Assembly (NCBI GenBank): GCA_009733575.1 | Contig: ML769391.1 | Location: forward strand, 1 to 64,000 | Direction: 5' to 3' | Source: Gymnopus androsaceus JB14 | Taxonomy: Eukaryota > Basidiomycota > Agaricomycetes > Agaricales > Omphalotaceae | DNA: 64,000 nucleotides | In this document: positions 34,900 through 46,664 of the stretch, piece after piece | How positions within the stretch are numbered: the stretch's first letter is position 1 | Layout: each line of letters opens with the position of its first letter | Made by a program: the position numbers and the translations under genes | The notes under the pieces: generated by a model | Databases searched by the model: none | Told to the model about the DNA's origin: nothing | The model's input: only the letters and a program-made list of their open reading frames with translations

Positions 34900-34957
34900 G
34901 ACTAGCTCTCTAATGTTAGGGTTAGCCCTTTGGGGCTAACCCTAACGAGAGCTAGTC
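34900..34957. repeat. Telomere-motif hairpin
   Basis: GACTAGCTCTC, a TAAT bulge, GTTAGGGTTAGCCC (34,915-34,928), a TTTG loop, GGGCTAACCCTAAC (34,933-34,946), then GAGAGCTAGTC. The inner stem is 14 perfect pairs and the outer stem 11 perfect pairs. Telomere-like repeats meet head to head. Confidence 0.85.
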
Positions 34958-35060
34958 AGAGTAGTTGAACCCAGCTCTGACACAATAATTAGTGCTGACA
35001 GTGGATCATTTTAACCACTACACCAAGCAACCATATGCCTGTTGGGGTTGTGCTTGGGCT

Positions 35061-35533
35061 ATGACTTAGACAGGTCACGTAAGCGGCGTAGTACCGGAAA
35101 TGAGCCATGACAGGTATCACGTGCAAAGGGCTAAAAGTCAAGAGCTGCGCTACACCTCAGCTACACCTCAGCTATTCTCACGCTACTGTGGCTGTACACG
35201 CATCGGGGCCTCAACCAATATTGGATTCGCTAATGATCTTCACACTTCCAGTGCTTCCGAACACCTTCCGAGGACGCGGAGAGGTACAATGACGAGAAAA
35301 TACCGTTTTGGGGATTCCATAGTCTATGCGTCTTATTCGCGTTTTGGAGGCTCGTTCCTAGTCTATGACACCTTCCGGTTGTATTGCGGTCTTTCTTGAT
35401 GGGATCGAATCATACCCGAATAAACCATTGCAGTGTACTCCTCAAGTTTGTTTCGCTAGTTCAGTGCTCCCGAATGGAATGTTTTAGAAACGGATATGAC
35501 CGATGAAAGAACCTTATCACCACATATCTCTTC
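35061..35533. other. Spacer
   Basis: CpG content returns to normal. The last roughly 90 bp match the flank of GATA copy 1. No gene seen. Confidence 0.5.
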
Positions 35534-36590
35534 ATGCAACTACCACGTCCGTCGATTAGCACTGCTACTACTCCCTCCCTCTCGGATGCGCAGAGCACGA
35601 TCACTGTGACCTCGCAGATTGCTGCAGACATCGTTCGCCTCCAAGGGGAGAACTTATCAGAGTGCAAAAGGAACTTGAGAAGGCTCAGGTATGTATGTCC
35701 ATTGGGTTTCACACCATTTCGAAGTTTTCTGGATTGTCAGGATTGTAGTTAAAACGCTGATTTCGAATAACATCATTCAGAACCTCAACGCAAATGCTTT
35801 CGAGCTTATTCGTGCTACTGATCGTCGATTGTCAGGTATGCAGAACGATTTGTCCGAGCAAAGGATGCGGGTGTCGTTTCTCGAGGGAACGATGATCAAT
35901 ATTCAACGTGAAAACGATGCTTCGTCTCAGTCTTTGAGGACTATCCAAAAGAGTTTGAAGAATTTCTTGGATCTCGGAGTTGCGCTCGGGTTTGAACGTG
36001 AACAATCTTCGTTCCTTCCACAGGAAGGTATCGCTGCTGAACATTCTGACTCGCAAGACACTGGTAACATCGAGGACTCGACCAAGGTGAGGATTTCTCA
36101 TCGATGCTTTTGTATCTAGACCGCTCATTCTCAAATCAAAGATCAAGCAAGGTGTTTCTGGTTCTGAAGGTTATGACAATGATGTTTTGAACAGCGATAT
36201 AACTCCAGATGTGTCATCGGAATCCAATGGCACTACGGTCAGTCTCTTAATCAATGTGTAACTGACATTCAAGTTACCATCGGTTGAACTGAGCACATTT
36301 TACTATTGTAACTAGCTTTCCCCCAAGGTGGATCCGTCTAGTCGACTCTTTTGTCATTCATGCAATGTTAGAGAGACCCCCCACTGGAGGGAAGGTCCTG
36401 ATGGGCAAAGAACGTTATGCGATATGTGTGGTCTTCGTATGTTGTTTTTTTTTTTTGCTTGATCTGAACATCACTCACAATAGTATATAGACTACGCAAA
36501 GTTGATCAGAAAGAACTAACAAGTGAACTAAACGACAACGCCGGGCCTTTGCCTATGGAGCCCGGGGCTAGTTGCTATTTACTCTCATAA
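35534..36590 (+). pseudogene. GATA-type zinc-finger factor, copy 2, one frameshift
   Basis: Exons about 35,534-35,688, 35,781-36,086, 36,143-36,240, 36,317-36,436 and 36,484-36,590. Exon 2 encodes a coiled coil (RRLSGMQNDLSEQRMRVSF). Exon 4 encodes CHSCNVRETPHWREGP and CDMCGL, and exon 5 continues YRLRKVDQKEL: a GATA zinc finger with CX2C-X18-CX2C spacing. Compared with copy 1, one C is missing near 35,657, which shifts exon 1 against the downstream frame. Fungal GATA factors bind HGATAR sites in nitrogen, light or iron control; which applies here is unknown. Confidence 0.7.
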
Positions 36591-37141
36591 TATATCTAAC
36601 TGTACATGATCGTAAAGAACGTGTAGAGCTGGTAGGAAACAGGTTAAGAGTTAACTCGCAACTGTCAAGTTGTAATGTACATATATGTTAATTTTTATTT
36701 CGTTCTCTTCAAGCAGTGACAATTATTTTAAATGAGAAGTCCCGTTCTCTAAAGATTATCCTGTGCTGTACATAGCGCAATTCTAGTTCATCCCGAAGCT
36801 GAACAAAGGGAGAGGATAGCTTGGTGACCTGACCATTTGGTATGAAATACAATAATCCAATTTTACCGGGGGACGTGCCTTTAGGGAAAGGACTGGGACT
36901 CCTAATACTCAGAGAAGAAATGGTTTTGTTGAATACAATATCATAAATCCTGAAATGTGGATGAGTTGTATATCTGCGTTCTGCGTTACTGAAAGCCGCA
37001 GAACAAAAAATTCAGAAGCAAGGAGTTTAGCGTACGTGAACGCCTGCAATTTCGCTTCAGCCTTCGACCTTCAAGTGTAAATTGATTAAAGATATACAGA
37101 ATACAACGGCCATATTGTGTAACCTATAAGGAAGAACCAAG
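36591..37141. other. Intergenic
   Basis: Convergent 3' flanks of the GATA copy and the peroxidase gene; no gene seen. Confidence 0.5.
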
Positions 37142-39170
37142 CTATCCTTCAACAAACCTGAAAAAGTTTGACGCAGTGTTTAAATCCACGTTTTCTACAG
37201 TGTAAGTAACGCCGCCCACATTCGCTGTAATTGACAGGAATGTCGATGGCACCAAGGTAACATTTGCTGTGAAAAACGTGTATCCTCCTTCCGGTGGATT
37301 ACTTTCGTCAAGTTCGAGACTGATCACATTTATCGTGGGTAGAAAAGGAGGAGCGGGGGCGGTTGAGACAGGTTGAAATGTAGTAATGGATCCGGTAATT
37401 GAAGCCGCATCGCCAAGTATCTTCATAGAGAACTCACTTCAACATCCCGGTAACACAAACGCAATAATCAGGAAGTACTCACCGCCACAACAAGTCTGAA
37501 AACTACAGTAGGGCCTCCTCCAACACCTGCACTGCGAAGGACATCGAGAAACAGTGAAAGAGTTGGATCCTGCTCAATCACAAAGCCAGAGCCGCCATTA
37601 TCAACAACAACGGGATCAGAGCCATCGTTATTATTGATCTCGAACCAGAATTTGGAAATTGAGGACGTTGCATTAATAGTCGCATTGAAAAAGTCCCGTG
37701 TAGCGGCCAGACCCAGTGCTTGACCGACTATGCTAAAGGAGACTGACTGAGTGTTGTATGGTTGGACGGAACATCCAGCGGACGGACAGACGGAATCTCC
37801 TTGCTGATCAGCCCACAACATAGTTACTGTGGCGCTCGAACTGAGACTCAGAACCTAAGGATTATTAGTAGTAGCACTAGGATATGAGTACAAGCTTGTC
37901 TACGCACTCGCAGGGCAGTCATCATAATAAATGCACCGTCTTGGTAAGACAAGAAGGGGTCGTTTATGAGATAGTTGAAAGGCTCAGTAATTGGATCAGT
38001 GAGGTTCACGGTACTTGGAACCGTATTGATCATTCTCTGAAGAAGCGCTGTGCATGTTTCGCTGAATGTATCAGGCGAGAGCAGGCTAGTATACGCATAA
38101 TCAACTTCTGATCACTGAATCTCAATGAGCAAAAAGAACATACCTTTGCATGGTAACATTTCCATCGCTCGAAAAAATCCTGAAATCCGATCGTGTGGTA
38201 ATATTTGGGCCTACGACAAGTACATCTTGAGTTGTATTTTGAAGATATTCTGAGATGCTGCCAATGATCCTAGTAGGTTACTAATGCAGAGAAGTATGCG
38301 GGATGTACTCACATTGCATTATCGAACGCTGGCGTAGTATCAAATGTGTCGACAACGACGGAGGGATCTGTTATAATAGTCGGGAAATCCACTTGTGTGA
38401 CGCCGCCGATCGTATGTCCACATGCAACTAGGGCTATCATCTCTGTTTCGTTGAATCCCTGTTGCCGGAACAATTCTATGTGGGTTGCAAGATCTTGTTG
38501 AGGCTCGGGAACAGTCGCTGGGCCCGCTACAGTGGCATCGACACGACCAGCACTGAAAGGAATGATTGGACCCCCACATCCCACGACGGCGAGCACTGTT
38601 CCTAGAGCTATCGTGTCCGCCACTATGATATGCAGGGTCAGAAAATATGTCTCTCGATGTTCAATATGAATGAGTACGTACTTCCGAAAAACGGAGTAAT
38701 GGTCAAAAAAGCGTTGAAGTCGCCCAGGGACTCAACCAGGTCTTGTCCTACATTCTATAAACCAAGCATCAGATTAGTACTAGTAGAAATGGCGCTGATA
38801 ATACTAGCCTGAGCCCTATCAAGTTCATACATAATCGACGCGTCCAGCCCTCCAGTTCCATCATCTACATCGTGAGTTGCCATATCGTGATAAGCCTGTA
38901 TATACAAAATAGCTATCTCTCAGTTTCTGTTCAAAACATTCAAATAAGTCCACTACTCACCAGACGAAGCCATTGTGCCGATATAGTCGAATCGTCCCTC
39001 GGGTTGCAGTTTGCCACTGCGCTACCCAATAAACCTTCATAAAGTTGCTGATCTGACCAACTCAACAAAGGGTTTGGCCAATGAAATGTCGGACTCGAGA
39101 GGCTCTGAGTGATACCATAACCAGTCAATGTGCTGGCTATGGCTAGAAGGTGGAGGAGTTGCAACTTCAT
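37142..39170 (-). CDS. Secreted heme peroxidase (class II-like) with C-terminal beta-rich domain, 548 aa
   Basis: Eight exons (38,961-39,170; 38,809-38,895; 38,682-38,754; 38,313-38,622; 38,144-38,269; 37,908-38,085; 37,483-37,854; 37,142-37,432) sum to 549 codons. A signal peptide precedes residue about 20. The distal heme site is RLAYHDMATHDV (catalytic Arg and His), followed by GTGGLDASI; the proximal ligand is His in IALVACGHTIGGV. This is the plant-peroxidase superfamily, close to fungal class II-type enzymes. After about residue 250 there is an extra beta-rich region of about 270 residues with many Asn-X-Ser/Thr sequons, absent from ordinary lignin or manganese peroxidases. Intron 2 uses a GC donor (GCTAGT). 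The physiological substrate is unknown. Confidence 0.82.
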
Positions 39171-40244
39171 GTATGGTCTGAGATGATGGTGTGCTTTGGG
39201 ACCTAGAGAAAGGATGGGGAGGTCAGTGTAGAGTAATACTTGGAATAAATACAAAATTTTCTATACCTTCCAGGTACGATGGTAAGGACCCCCAGAGCCC
39301 TGACCGGTAATAGGACCTTGGCATTCTGTACCTATGTACCTTCCGAATCTGCGGTTTATAATATTCAAACTTACATTTCTGCATTTAGTACCACTTAGTC
39401 GGTGATTGATTCCCGCGGCATTCTTTGAGACCGAGACAGTCTTGAAACGCAACGCCGGCAGTAGGAAATCGAAACTCACATTACTAAGTCCTCAGGCCCG
39501 GTGATCTGTCATTTCACCGAAGCATTGAACTAGGATCCGGAGTAACGACCTAGACAATGTATTTACGAGAAGCTGCCCTGCATTCGAAGGATGTGGAAGC
39601 TCAGTTCTATAGCTCACCTCGAACTTGGCTGCCATTTGGGAGAACTAATGCACCGATATTTTATGTCGCGTCCGGCGTAGTTGTCGCACTGTGAGAAGAA
39701 ACACATACTTTTCGCGCCTTAGGTCTCGCCTAGAGCCATCCGTCCATTTGAATCAAAGGAGGATATGGAGAGGTAAAGATCTGTAAATTCAATGGAAGAA
39801 CAAAGCAAAAAGGGGAACATCGGTACTAGCCGAAATGTAGCGAATGGCTAGGGCTGTTCTGGAGGCGCGGTTAGATTGACAGGGGATGTTTTTCAAAAGG
39901 GGAAAGATAGTTCAACTCGGAAAACGAACACTAGTGTCAAGTTCAATTTCGAACAGGAAGCAAGAGAGAATCTTCGAAGCGGAAAGTGAAAGCTTTAGTG
40001 GATTCCCGCACCACAGGAGACCGTAGATGGCATGCACAGGAGAATTAGTTGGAAATTCAAAGCTAGCTTTGAAAAAACACTGGGAACTGTACTATAAGAT
40101 GTACAACTGTTTTCCAAGTGGGAGGTATGAGTGCTGATTCGGGGCAGCGGGATACAATCGAGAGTTCAGTGAGGGTTAAACTTTAAGAAGGGAAACTGAG
40201 GCGCCTAATGGTCAGCTAGCGATTAGCGCCTGTACCAACGTTTG
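39171..40244. other. Intergenic
   Basis: Presumed peroxidase promoter, then sequence without a supported gene. Confidence 0.45.
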
Positions 40245-40640
40245 ATCATAAACCGCCATCTTCACCATCTCGGTCGACGCTCTCTCGATACAAAAGCCGC
40301 TCTCCTGTCATAACCTTCCCTGAAAATCTTGGATTCAATGAGCCTCCATCAAGCTGACTGGCGGAGTTCTTCCAAATCTTCCTTAAAGTCGACTTGAATT
40401 TCGCTAGTAATCGACAGTCTGCACCTGTCCGACTCCCATGATCAAAGGACCCCGAGATGTAGAGTCTTACTCTAGAGCTAGCGGTGGTGCCGGGACTCCA
40501 GAGCTAGAAGTTTACTGGGAGGAAGCTAGTCCATATAAGGATCATTTATTTCAGATTCTGGCGTTATCCTCAAGACTCAACGGCTTGCATCACGCGGTAT
40601 ATCCCACTGACAGACCACAGGAGTAGGGTATACCCTGGTC
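40245..40640. repeat. Dispersed element, CpG-retaining copy
   Basis: Partner of 31,005-31,960; retains CG where the other copy has TG or CA. It contains CTAGAGCTAGCGGTGG, resembling the start of the dispersed unit at 3168 and 46,672. Downstream to 41,084 no gene is supported; a minus-strand frame at 40,745-40,960 (ILHDVAGGNTAILRSHIQSS) may be a relic. Confidence 0.6.
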
Positions 40641-41084
40641 TACCCCTTTGAGCTGCACCAACTAGGATATAACTGAGCTGAAGTGTCCCCGGGTCTCGTC
40701 GTCCACTCGTCCCAAAACTTTACATACCATGCCCAGCGCCAATTTCAACTAGTTCCTCCACCGTACTCACTGCTCTGGATATGCGAACGAAGAATAGCTG
40801 TATTACCACCGGCTACATCGTGGAGAATACCAGTTTTCACCTTGCATCCCTGCACGCTGCCGCACTTCGAGTAACAGAGAAATAGAGACTCTTGGCGGGA
40901 CGTGTCAAGGTGGATACCAAATCGAAGAGATACCATATCCACGTCCTTCCCGAAAATCATCCTTCCGAATCACCAGTTCATTTCATCACCACCTCGTATA
41001 ATACATCGACGCTTACCGAATATCAGAAAACCAAGCAACTACCATTATCCCACCTCCCATAGAGTACTTCCGGGATCCCTCTGC

Positions 41085-41435
41085 ATCAGCAAATGGGGGG
41101 AAAAACTTGCGAGCTTTCGGCGCTTGCGGAAGCTTTTCTACTTGCACGCAAGCTCGCAAGTAAATTTTTGAGGCTCGTTTGCAATAAATTGTACTAGAAA
41201 ATAATAAATATTGGTATAAGAATTAGTTGTCCTTTTTATTGAAAGCAAATGAATGGTATGTATGAAAGAATAAGCGTTGTGTGCAGAAAAAGATGTGGGC
41301 GCGTATGGAAAAATCCGACACTTGCGGAAAAAACGGGTTGACTTGCGAGGTTGCGGACTTTCGGGCTTTTTGGGGTTGTGCAAGCTTGTACAACCGGCCG
41401 CAAGTGCCGAAAGTTTTTCCCCCCTTTTCCTGATG
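41085..41435. mobile_element. MITE-like inverted-repeat element (~350 bp)
   Basis: The left end reads CATCAGCAAATGGGGGGAAA and continues AACTT...TTTCGGCGCTTGCGG. The right end in reverse complement reads CATCAGGAAAAGGGGGGAAA and continues AACTTTCGGCACTTGCGG. The interior has repeated CTTGCGG/CTTGCGAG motifs. No target-site duplication is certain and there is no coding capacity. Confidence 0.6.
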
Positions 41436-42926
41436 TGTAACTCAAACGTTACCGCAATGTGCTGCCAAAAGCGCACCTATTCTTTCAATCCAGGCCTCCA
41501 CTCTAGAGAACTGCATTTGCGTTGGAGTGACAGTGCCACATGCTCTACTCGATCGCGTAGGACTCGGGTATATCCTTAAGGCGTTGGATTGTGAAATCAA
41601 AGGCGTGTCTTAGTTTCCTCCTTCCTCGGACGGCTCGAAAGTACTTGATCAGGTATGGGAGGAGGCGTCCGTAGGCTCTTTAGCTGAAGAGGATATACCA
41701 TCTGGCGTATCGACCTTTCGATCTCTATTCACGCAAATTCCTGCGATGGGAAGTCTCCTGTCGCTGGTATATACCGTTATTTGCCAAAGTCTGATACCGT
41801 CGCGAAAGCCAGTCCGATTTGGCACCCGACATTGTTTCTGCGATTGTCAAGTGTGCCAAGGAGAATCCTTAATAATACTTACGTTTCTACTGGTGATATC
41901 TTGCGGGCGTGGCTGCTGAAGGTATGGACTGTATATATTGTCTATCGTATCTTTCTGACGGACGTATTGCATCTGATTAGGCAGCGCACAAGCGTGAAAG
42001 CCAAACCCTTGGCTACATCGCATCGTCAATGTCTCATTTCGAAAAACTCTCGTTGAACTCGTATTCGAAAACTACCCACGGAATCTGGTGCTTCCAACCG
42101 TTTTCCGAGTCCCCGCCGTATCAGCATCATCTCTCCACGAGCTTGCCCTGATTCATCGTCACTCAGTCGAAGAAATCGATCGTTGGAAATCCTTCCAAGC
42201 TTCAGCCAAACTGTTCCCTTCCTAAAGCTTACTCAAAGTGATCATGCAGGGCTTGTTTTTTTTTCACGAGTATTAAAGACCAATCCGTGTGGGTTTATTC
42301 CAACTCTTCGGCTGTGGGGTTGGACAAACTTGAGCTTGATCCAACGCAGCTGACGATGTTTTTCAACTATATGCTTACGGCCCGTTTGAGGCCCCATCGT
42401 CTGTCGACACTTTTCACCTACACGTTGCGTAATCGCGGGACCATGTTTAACATTGTCGATATGGATGTGCGGATGTGGGATAATGTTGGTTACTCTCAGA
42501 AAGGAGAACGGTTTGGATGCTTTTATTAGATGAGACTCGCCTCTAGGTTGATATATGAAGGATATTTCGCAACCTGTTTGGCCTCATTGTAAACGTTACT
42601 CCTTCCTTTACCGGAAACGTGAATGAATCATGTACTAAACGGAATCGGGTCACATTCGTGCAGGAGAGGGTATTCAAGGCTTGAGGACGATTGTAGAGCT
42701 TGGTCATTGTATGTAAGTTACATTTAAGTACAGGGTTTATACATAACAAAATGAAAGATGAGAAGGGCTGGGATTTCTGGAAAGGGAGACCGTTGTATAT
42801 ACAACAGAAGTTCAAGAGATAATAATACGAGACTGATGTGACGAGAATGGTATAGGAAGTCTGGAGGCCCGGGATGTCGTTGCAAGAAATCATGCTAATA
42901 ATGTGCAAAAAGAAAGAAAGAAAATG
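41436..42926. other. Degenerate region, possible gene relic
   Basis: Short plus-strand coding-like pieces in different frames (SLFTQIPAMGSLLSLVYTV near 41,730; DIVSAIVKCAKENP near 41,830; QLYAYGPFEAPSSVDTFHLH near 42,370) suggest a decayed gene that I cannot identify. The stretch 42,560-42,926 shows nothing. Confidence 0.3.
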
Positions 42927-43641
42927 TCATTTAGAAACCGTCGGTTGATCATGAGCCACTGCAGCGAGCGAATGCAAACTCTGAGCTTTCGAATACATTT
43001 CCGCCAAGATGCTGCTGGCGAAAGCGTCGTCGATAAGAGGAACATCTAGATCCACGGGAGACTGTTTCGACTCCATTTGCTTGGAAAGCTCTGAACGCTA
43101 AAAGCAACAATTCTACAGTCAGAATCACTCAAGGCCTCGAACAAGGTCAAGCTTTCGCGCTCACCTTGAATGGAACATCACGATGGCACTTCCCGCGATG
43201 TTTATGCCACAAAGTCGCGTAAAACGGCCTCCTGCTATCGATCTGGATGTACTTGTCACATGGGATGCACCAAACCCTGTCAGGGCACATCCGACTCGCA
43301 TCTAGCAGAGGATCATCCTCCAACTCGGCTTTACGCTCATGCATGCGACGTTCCACCGCTTCGAGTTTGGTATTCTGCTTTGTCGCCGGTTGAAGACTTC
43401 GCGACTGCGGCAGCGCGTAGTCTGGATCATCCTGAACCTGCCTCCGAGTATTACTCTTCTTCTGATGACGGTGCTGCGAGACGTTCGAGTTTCGTGCGCG
43501 AATTAGGACGTGTTTAGGGCTGTGATTGGATTGTGCAGAGTCGGACGCGACATCGGACTCTGGAGATGAGTACTGCGTCGTGTATGATGGTTCGGCCTCG
43601 CAGGTAGAAGAAAGACGCGCGAAAAGAGTTATTCCTCGCAT
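42927..43641 (-). CDS. Small zinc-finger-like hypothetical protein (215 aa)
   Basis: Exons 43,165-43,641 and 42,927-43,097 join in phase 0 (FK|RSELSKQ). The N-terminal half is polar and disordered (TTQYSSPESDVASDSAQ). A conserved-looking block, VWCIPCDKYIQIDSRRPF then LWHKHRGKC, has a CX2C ... HX1H/C arrangement like a single zinc finger seen in agaric proteins that recognise a C-x-x-C-x-K-W/Y motif; this assignment is by eye. The C-terminus is short and acidic. An upstream ATG at 43,720 begins a different frame with plausible residues (MMPTLRTRTSSFDD), so the true N-terminus may be longer with a one-base shift near 43,645. Confidence 0.55.
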
Positions 43642-44119
43642 TATTGAGTGAAGAAGAAGCTGGACTGGCAGCCCAAGTATCGTCAAAGCTGCTGGTACGC
43701 GTTCTGAGAGTCGGCATCATAATACAAATCTAAGGGTAGCGATGCTTATCTTATCTTATCAAATTGATCAATTGATGGCAAACTATTTGGTTACAAGGAT
43801 GTAACCAAATAAAGTTCTCATTGTCCTCAGCTTTGACAATGACAATGGCGGCCTATTGTGGTCGGGCATTGTTCTGCTATTTTATAAAAATGCTGGTATT
43901 GAGATTAATTCCCCAAACCAAACGACCTTGGTATCTGTTCTTTTCTGTTTACTCGCTCGCACTCTCTGCTTCTTCTGTATCCATAACCAAGCCTTAACGT
44001 CCCTTGGTACGGTTGGATGTTTGCTATTTTATTTTATTTTCTAACGATTCATTATAGATTCTCATTAACGCAAATCGCAGAGCGATATTATTCCTACTAC
44101 TACTACTAGAACGACCACG
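43642..44119. other. Divergent promoter region
   Basis: Lies between the minus-strand zinc-finger gene and the plus-strand BTG gene; no gene seen. Confidence 0.5.
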
Positions 44120-45126
44120 ATGATCTCCAACTCCAACAACGCTACTCTCTCCCAGCTTATGACGCTCCTTACGCGTCCCCTGGCATTTGTTTATACCATT
44201 CAAACTGTTGCTCAACTCGAGCTTTTCTTGCACGCCAACTTTGCCTCGATTATTCCGACTCAGCAGCCCATTTCTCCATTCACACTGCTTCTCTCTCCTA
44301 CTCAACTTCCCCCTACGCCCATTTACGCCGCTTGTTTACTCAGCTGGCATCGAATGGGTCCGAGTGGATTCGTGCTTTGGGAGGCAAAGTCATGTATGTG
44401 TTTGTCAGAGAAGGCTGTTTGAAACTGAGGATCGGAGAAACTGGCGACGTTGTTACGCTCTGGGAAGAGGATCCTTCTGACACCGAGATCCCAATGATTT
44501 CCAAACTCAGGAATAGGGATACTCCGATAATGGAAAAGTTGAGGGGAATGCTTGATTCTGTTCGGGAACGCGCCGTTCAGCAGCCAATCTCCCTGCCGAC
44601 ACTGTTCTCGCTCACGACCTCGGAAGACGACGACGATTGCATGTCTGACTCTGACAGCGAGTCAACTACCTCTTCCTCTTCCTCCAGTTGTTTCTCGGAC
44701 ATCTCCGCGGAATCGATGACTTCTGTGTCCTCCTCAGGTTCCGCCTCTTCCCCTAAAAAGACTTCTGTCTACGTTCCTCCCGCTAAAGCTAGACTTGCTG
44801 CCGCAGCTGCTCTCGAATCCGACTCTATCCCGTCTCGTCGTCTTTCTTCCTTCTCTCTCTCCCACTCCCAACGTCGCTCTGCTCCTGTCGTTGTCGCCCC
44901 GAGTAAGCCTCGTACGCGATACACTTACCAAGGTGGTGAGACCGGGGTTGTTACAGGAGGTGTTATGCTTGGGAAGGCGGTTCCCGCTGCTTCTGCTGCT
45001 CCTGTCCGTGCAACTGCAACTGCTACTGCTACTCGCGAGCCTCTCAGGAGGAGTCCAAGGAAGCACACTGGTGCAGTCATGTTGGGTCCGGATTCGGTTT
45101 CCAACTGGCGCCGCGCTCGTGCTTAG
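44120..45126 (+). pseudogene. BTG/TOB-family gene with Ser-rich tail, two frameshifts
   Basis: The N-terminus (SQLMTLLTRPLAFVYTIQTV ... LPPTPIYAACL) and then EWIRALGGKVMYVFVREGCL match the anti-proliferative BTG/TOB domain of basidiomycetes. The usual motif IYAACL-xSAGIEWV-EWIRALGG is split over three frames by two one-base insertions near 44,337 and 44,362. Downstream the frame is open: an acidic/Ser segment (TSEDDDDCMSDSDSEST), VYVPPAKARLAAAA, and a basic C-terminus ending NWRRARA. BTG proteins bind CCR4-NOT and regulate deadenylation (family knowledge). The region from about 44,515 on is duplicated at 50,900-51,720. Confidence 0.65.
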
Positions 45127-45412
45127 AAACGATTGGCTCTACTGGATGGTATCCTTAACTGATGAACATCATCTTGACGACGAACTTTACTGTCTGGAAC
45201 AATGTCCTTCTCCGCTCGTATTCGAAATTTCTAAATAGCTATTGCTCTCTGTATTATACGCTTAATCTTGTCTTTGTATCACCACTCTAGTCTCGGTCTT
45301 TTTGTAGCATTACAGTAATGTCATAACATTCTTCTGAATTCACCGTTTCCAGTGCTCTCGAAACAAACTTAATCTTTGCTCACCGAACTCATTACGCAAG
45401 ACTAACAAGTAG

Positions 45413-46560
45413 GTGGGTTTAATCCTCAGCGCTTCTCCCTCCTCCTCCGCACCTCGCCAAGGCCATTCCCGCTTACAACTCCCTCCAGAAGGTCAAGTGG
45501 AATTCCTCTCAGCCGAGACCGTACCGGGTTTTACCCAATCTTCCTTTCTCCCTGTACATGAAGGTAAAATACTGTATATGGGCTGTGTAGACCCACACCT
45601 TATCTATGGATGTGAGGTCACACTTAACACTAGCAGCCAACTCTTCGACCTGCTTTTTGATGTGCAAAAGGCATTTTTTCGCCGTCTACTTGGTCTCTCT
45701 AAAACTTCCATCAAAGCAGCCATTTTCTCGGAAACCGGCATTATGCCTCTGCAATTCCGCTGGCTGATACTGGCTCTTCGCTCCCTTTCATACTTCTTAA
45801 AAAGACCTGCAGACACATATGTGAGAGCTGCGCTCAATGAAAGCATTTCCCTTCATACTCAAGGGAAGAGCTCCTGGTTTGGTGATTTAAAGATAAATAT
45901 CACTAGAGTATGTCCTACCTACTCCCTACCAGATGCAGACATTCTTCTCAGTGCAGGACCCGATTCGGATGTGCTGGGTGACTTCACAAAAACAATTACT
46001 AATGAAGCACTCCGATGGGTTGAAAGTGAATTAGAAAGAGTTGACAAACGCTCCTACCTCCTACAACTGCGTCAAGAACCACATGAGAATGGCGGCTCAA
46101 AATATCGCACTATGTGGCTTCGCCAGTACTTAAAGGATATACAAAATGCACAACATCGCAAGGCTCTCACTCGTCTACTCTCTGGTGACCATCCACTAGC
46201 TGTTGTTCGCCTCACATGGACAGACAACCACAGAATACAAGTCCCACATGATGAGAGAGTTTGTCGGTTTTGCAAGCAAGCAGTTGAAACACCTGAGCAT
46301 GCACTTCTGGAATGCACCCACCAACCACTGGTAGATCTTAGAAGCAACTTCCTCAGGGAATTTTACCGCTTACAACCAAGACCAGTTGTCCTCAATAATA
46401 ACATGGATAAAAGATCTTACTTGGCTTACCTTGCTTCAAGCCAACCAAGCTTCTCTGTCCTTGCCAAGTGGGTATACAGCATGATCAAAGTATACAATGG
46501 CACTGTTATGTATGTTCCGGAGCAATATCGTCGATAATATCAAACAGTAAATAGGAATGA
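45413..46560 (+). mobile_element. 3' fragment of a non-LTR retrotransposon (LINE) ORF
   Basis: From about 45,540 the open frame encodes the C-terminal region found behind the reverse transcriptase of agaric LINE-type elements: MGCVDPHLIYGCEVTL, FFRRLLGLSKTSIKAAIFSE, TGIMPLQFRWLILALRSLSY, ending with a zinc-knuckle CRFCKQAVETPEHALLEC. The catalytic RT core is missing, so this is a 5'-truncated insertion typical of LINEs. The first roughly 40 codons are probably host sequence. It sits between the BTG tail and pectinesterase PE1, absent at the equivalent place in the second segment (51,720). Confidence 0.7.
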
Positions 46561-46664
46561 GACTCATAAATAAGTAGTATACCTAAAGCATGTAATTAAG
46601 TAGGTGGCTCCCGTAAACTGTCTGGATCTACAGCAGCGACACACTGTGTCTGTTGCGAGCTCGT

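Larger units (their letters stand above)
30100..35060. repeat. CpG-depleted, AT-rich repeat island
   Basis: Nearly 5 kb with very few CG dinucleotides and no credible ORF, in contrast to flanking sequence. It holds telomere-like repeats, degenerate tandem repeats, a telomere-motif hairpin and a deaminated copy of the element at 40,245-40,640. CpG loss fits 5-methylcytosine deamination of silenced repeats in basidiomycetes (established mechanism; its action here is inferred). Confidence 0.7.

Noticed and set aside
44734..45066. Minus-strand ORF repeated at 51,116-51,448
   Set aside because: It is the antisense shadow of the conserved Ser-rich tail; the duplication explains its apparent conservation.
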